Below are positions 6,851 through 7,559 of a stretch of 7,559 nt of DNA, piece by piece. The stretch comes from Motiliproteus sp963974645. Its GTDB lineage: Bacteria > Pseudomonadota > Gammaproteobacteria > Pseudomonadales > Balneatricaceae. Each line of letters begins with the position of its first letter. The first letter of the stretch is position 1. Below the pieces are notes generated by a model, which did not search any database, was not told where the DNA came from, and worked only from the letters and a program-made list of their open reading frames with translations. The position numbers were made by a program, and so were the translations under genes. Location: assembly GCA_963974645.1 (NCBI GenBank), contig CAXBEA010000140.1:1-7559 (forward strand), in the 5' to 3' direction.

Positions 6851-7063
6851 CGCGAAGGTTACGCGGCAAGAAAAATTCTCTCGAACAGCGGCAGGCCGCT
6901 CAAACAGTGGGCCGAGGCCGCCGCAGAAAGCGGTTATATCGGCACCCTGGTTTTTCTGGCCAGCCAATACCAACAAGACAGCGGAGGATTCAAGCAGGAC
7001 CGCGAACGGGGTGCGCCGACCCACAGGAGCCAGTACCTCTCCGACCACAGGCGCTGGCGATGA
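6845..7063 (+). pseudogene. Degenerate Sel1-like repeat fragment
   Basis: This plus-strand frame runs from just after a TAA (6842-6844) to TGA 7061-7063 and has no ATG, GTG or TTG at its beginning. The central part, LKQWAEAAAESGYIGTLVFL followed by ASQYQQDSGGFKQD, has the spacing of a Sel1-type repeat: Trp and Ala-rich helix, Gly turn, LAxxY, Gly, then KQD. Sel1 proteins are helical solenoid scaffolds. After KQD the sequence turns into RERGAPTHRSQ and loses the pattern, which suggests decay or a frameshift. It is convergent with the ytoQ-like gene, 8 bases away. It could be a relic of a larger gene or a chance similarity; I lean to a relic, with modest confidence. Confidence 0.3.
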
Positions 7064-7071
7064 TTAGCTGG

Positions 7072-7512
7072 CTAGGGCTGGAGCACATACTCGAGCACAT
7101 CAACAACTTGTTCGGTCGTTTGTGTCCAGCCCATGGCTGATGCGTCCACTTCTTTCAAGGGGTGGGTCGTTTCTTCAGAATGAAGCGTGACATAAGGCTT
7201 ACCGATCGCGGCGCAGTAACCGGCATCAAAGGCTGCGTTCCACTGTTTGTACTTGTCTCCAAACCGGACAACGACCAAATCGGCTGTTTCGATTTGGCTT
7301 TTGGTACGAATGAAGTTTATCTTTGACGACTTATGGTCCCGCCAAAAGCTTGCAGATTCATATCCCAGATGATCGCCTGCTGCATCGCTGGCATCATGGT
7401 CAGTGATCGGAGATAGAAAGGTAATGTCTAGCCCCCGTGCTTTGGCACCTTGCTTGATTTCTTCTCTCCAGGCGCTGTGGATTTCTCCAGAAAGATAAAC
7501 TGAAGTAACTAT
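7072..7512 (-). CDS. ytoQ: YtoQ-family protein with anomalous start (AUA, or lost start)
   Basis: The frame 7072-7512 gives 146 residues, the normal length of YtoQ proteins, small cytoplasmic proteins of the nucleoside 2-deoxyribosyltransferase-like superfamily whose cellular role is not established. Hallmarks are VYLSGEIHSAWREE (5-18), SPITDHDASD (about 35-44), SKINFIRTKSQIETADLVVV (about 63-82) and RFGDKYKQWNAAFDAGY (83-99), all present without internal stops. The expected first codon is ATA (7510-7512). The preceding in-frame codons are TGA (7513-7515), AGC and ATG (7519-7521). No ATG, GTG or TTG lies between the stop and the first conserved residues; the first usual codon is a TTG at residue 79, far too late. 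Either the gene uses a rare AUA start, or a point change (ATG to ATA, or a sense codon to TGA) damaged it, or the window edge contains a base error. The body looks under selection, so I keep it as CDS with this caveat. Confidence 0.75.
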   Translation of the reverse strand: MVTSVYLSGEIHSAWREEIKQGAKARGLDITFLSPITDHDASDAAGDHLGYESASFWRDHKSSKINFIRTKSQIETADLVVVRFGDKYKQWNAAFDAGYCAAIGKPYVTLHSEETTHPLKEVDASAMGWTQTTEQVVDVLEYVLQP

Positions 7513-7559
7513 TCAGCTCATATCTGCCACGATCATCAAAACTGGGCCTCATCCGTATC

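Larger units (their letters stand above)
6743..7071. other. Gap without a confident intact gene
   Basis: These 329 bases lie between the EamA gene and the ytoQ-like gene, both on the minus strand. They contain a weak minus-strand promoter (6822-6850), a degenerate plus-strand Sel1-like fragment (6845-7063) and a near-duplicate of CCGACCCACAGG (7016-7027) as CCGACCACAGG (7041-7051). Open frames in other registers are rich in Arg, Pro and Gly and read like noise. Confidence 0.5.

Noticed and set aside
6462..6869. Minus-strand 135-codon frame overlapping the start of the EamA gene
   Set aside because: It is out of frame with the well-supported transporter and its sequence shows no membrane or domain pattern.
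6907..7140. Plus-strand 77-codon frame overlapping the 3' end of ytoQ
   Set aside because: Its Arg/Pro-rich N-terminal half reads like noise, and the C-terminal half is antisense to the conserved end of YtoQ.
1..7559. CRISPR array, tRNA or rRNA gene, insertion-sequence ends, toxin-antitoxin or phage genes
   Set aside because: Reading the sequence I saw no regularly spaced repeats, cloverleaf-like segments, transposase motifs or phage-type genes.

Overview
The window looks like a piece of a gammaproteobacterial genome, probably marine or halophilic (Oceanospirillales-like). This is an inference from protein style (a DctB/DctD pair beside a TAXI-type TRAP transporter, and an EamA exporter) and moderately high GC coding sequence with AT-richer gaps. 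No 16S or tRNA gene is present to fix the taxon. All confident genes lie on the minus strand, so the biological order runs from high to low coordinates.

Layout from right to left. (i) 7072-7512 is a near-complete YtoQ-family gene with no normal start codon: the expected start is AUA, directly preceded by an in-frame UGA. (ii) 6743-7071 is a gap with no confident gene. It carries a degenerate plus-strand Sel1-like fragment and a weak promoter for the next gene. (iii) 5882-6742 is an EamA/DMT-family inner-membrane transporter. (iv) 3596-5773 and 2224-3588 encode a DctB-type sensor kinase and a DctD/NtrC-type sigma-54 response regulator, 7 nt apart and clearly one operon. (v) 1884-2223 is a regulatory gap with a 14-bp perfect palindrome and a near-consensus sigma-54 promoter (-24/-12) pointing at the next gene. 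(vi) 852-1883 is the periplasmic TAXI-family solute-binding protein. (vii) 1-759 is the N-terminal part of the fused 4TM/12TM TRAP permease, separated from the binding-protein gene by a strong intercistronic stem-loop. The permease is cut short: homologous sequence stops about 45 bases before the window start and an unrelated tail leads to a stop codon at the very edge.

The central story is a self-contained sense-and-import module. The kinase would sense a ligand in the periplasm through its large extracytoplasmic domain and phosphorylate the regulator. The regulator would bind upstream (the palindrome is the best candidate site) and drive RNA polymerase-sigma54 at the -24/-12 promoter, making binding protein and permease. 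The stem-loop would favour a high ratio of binding protein to permease. The substrate cannot be read from the sequence: DctBD systems classically handle C4-dicarboxylates, while TAXI proteins have other or unknown ligands. I see no wholly new system here. The points most worth checking are the regulatory architecture, the broken permease end and the anomalous ytoQ start.
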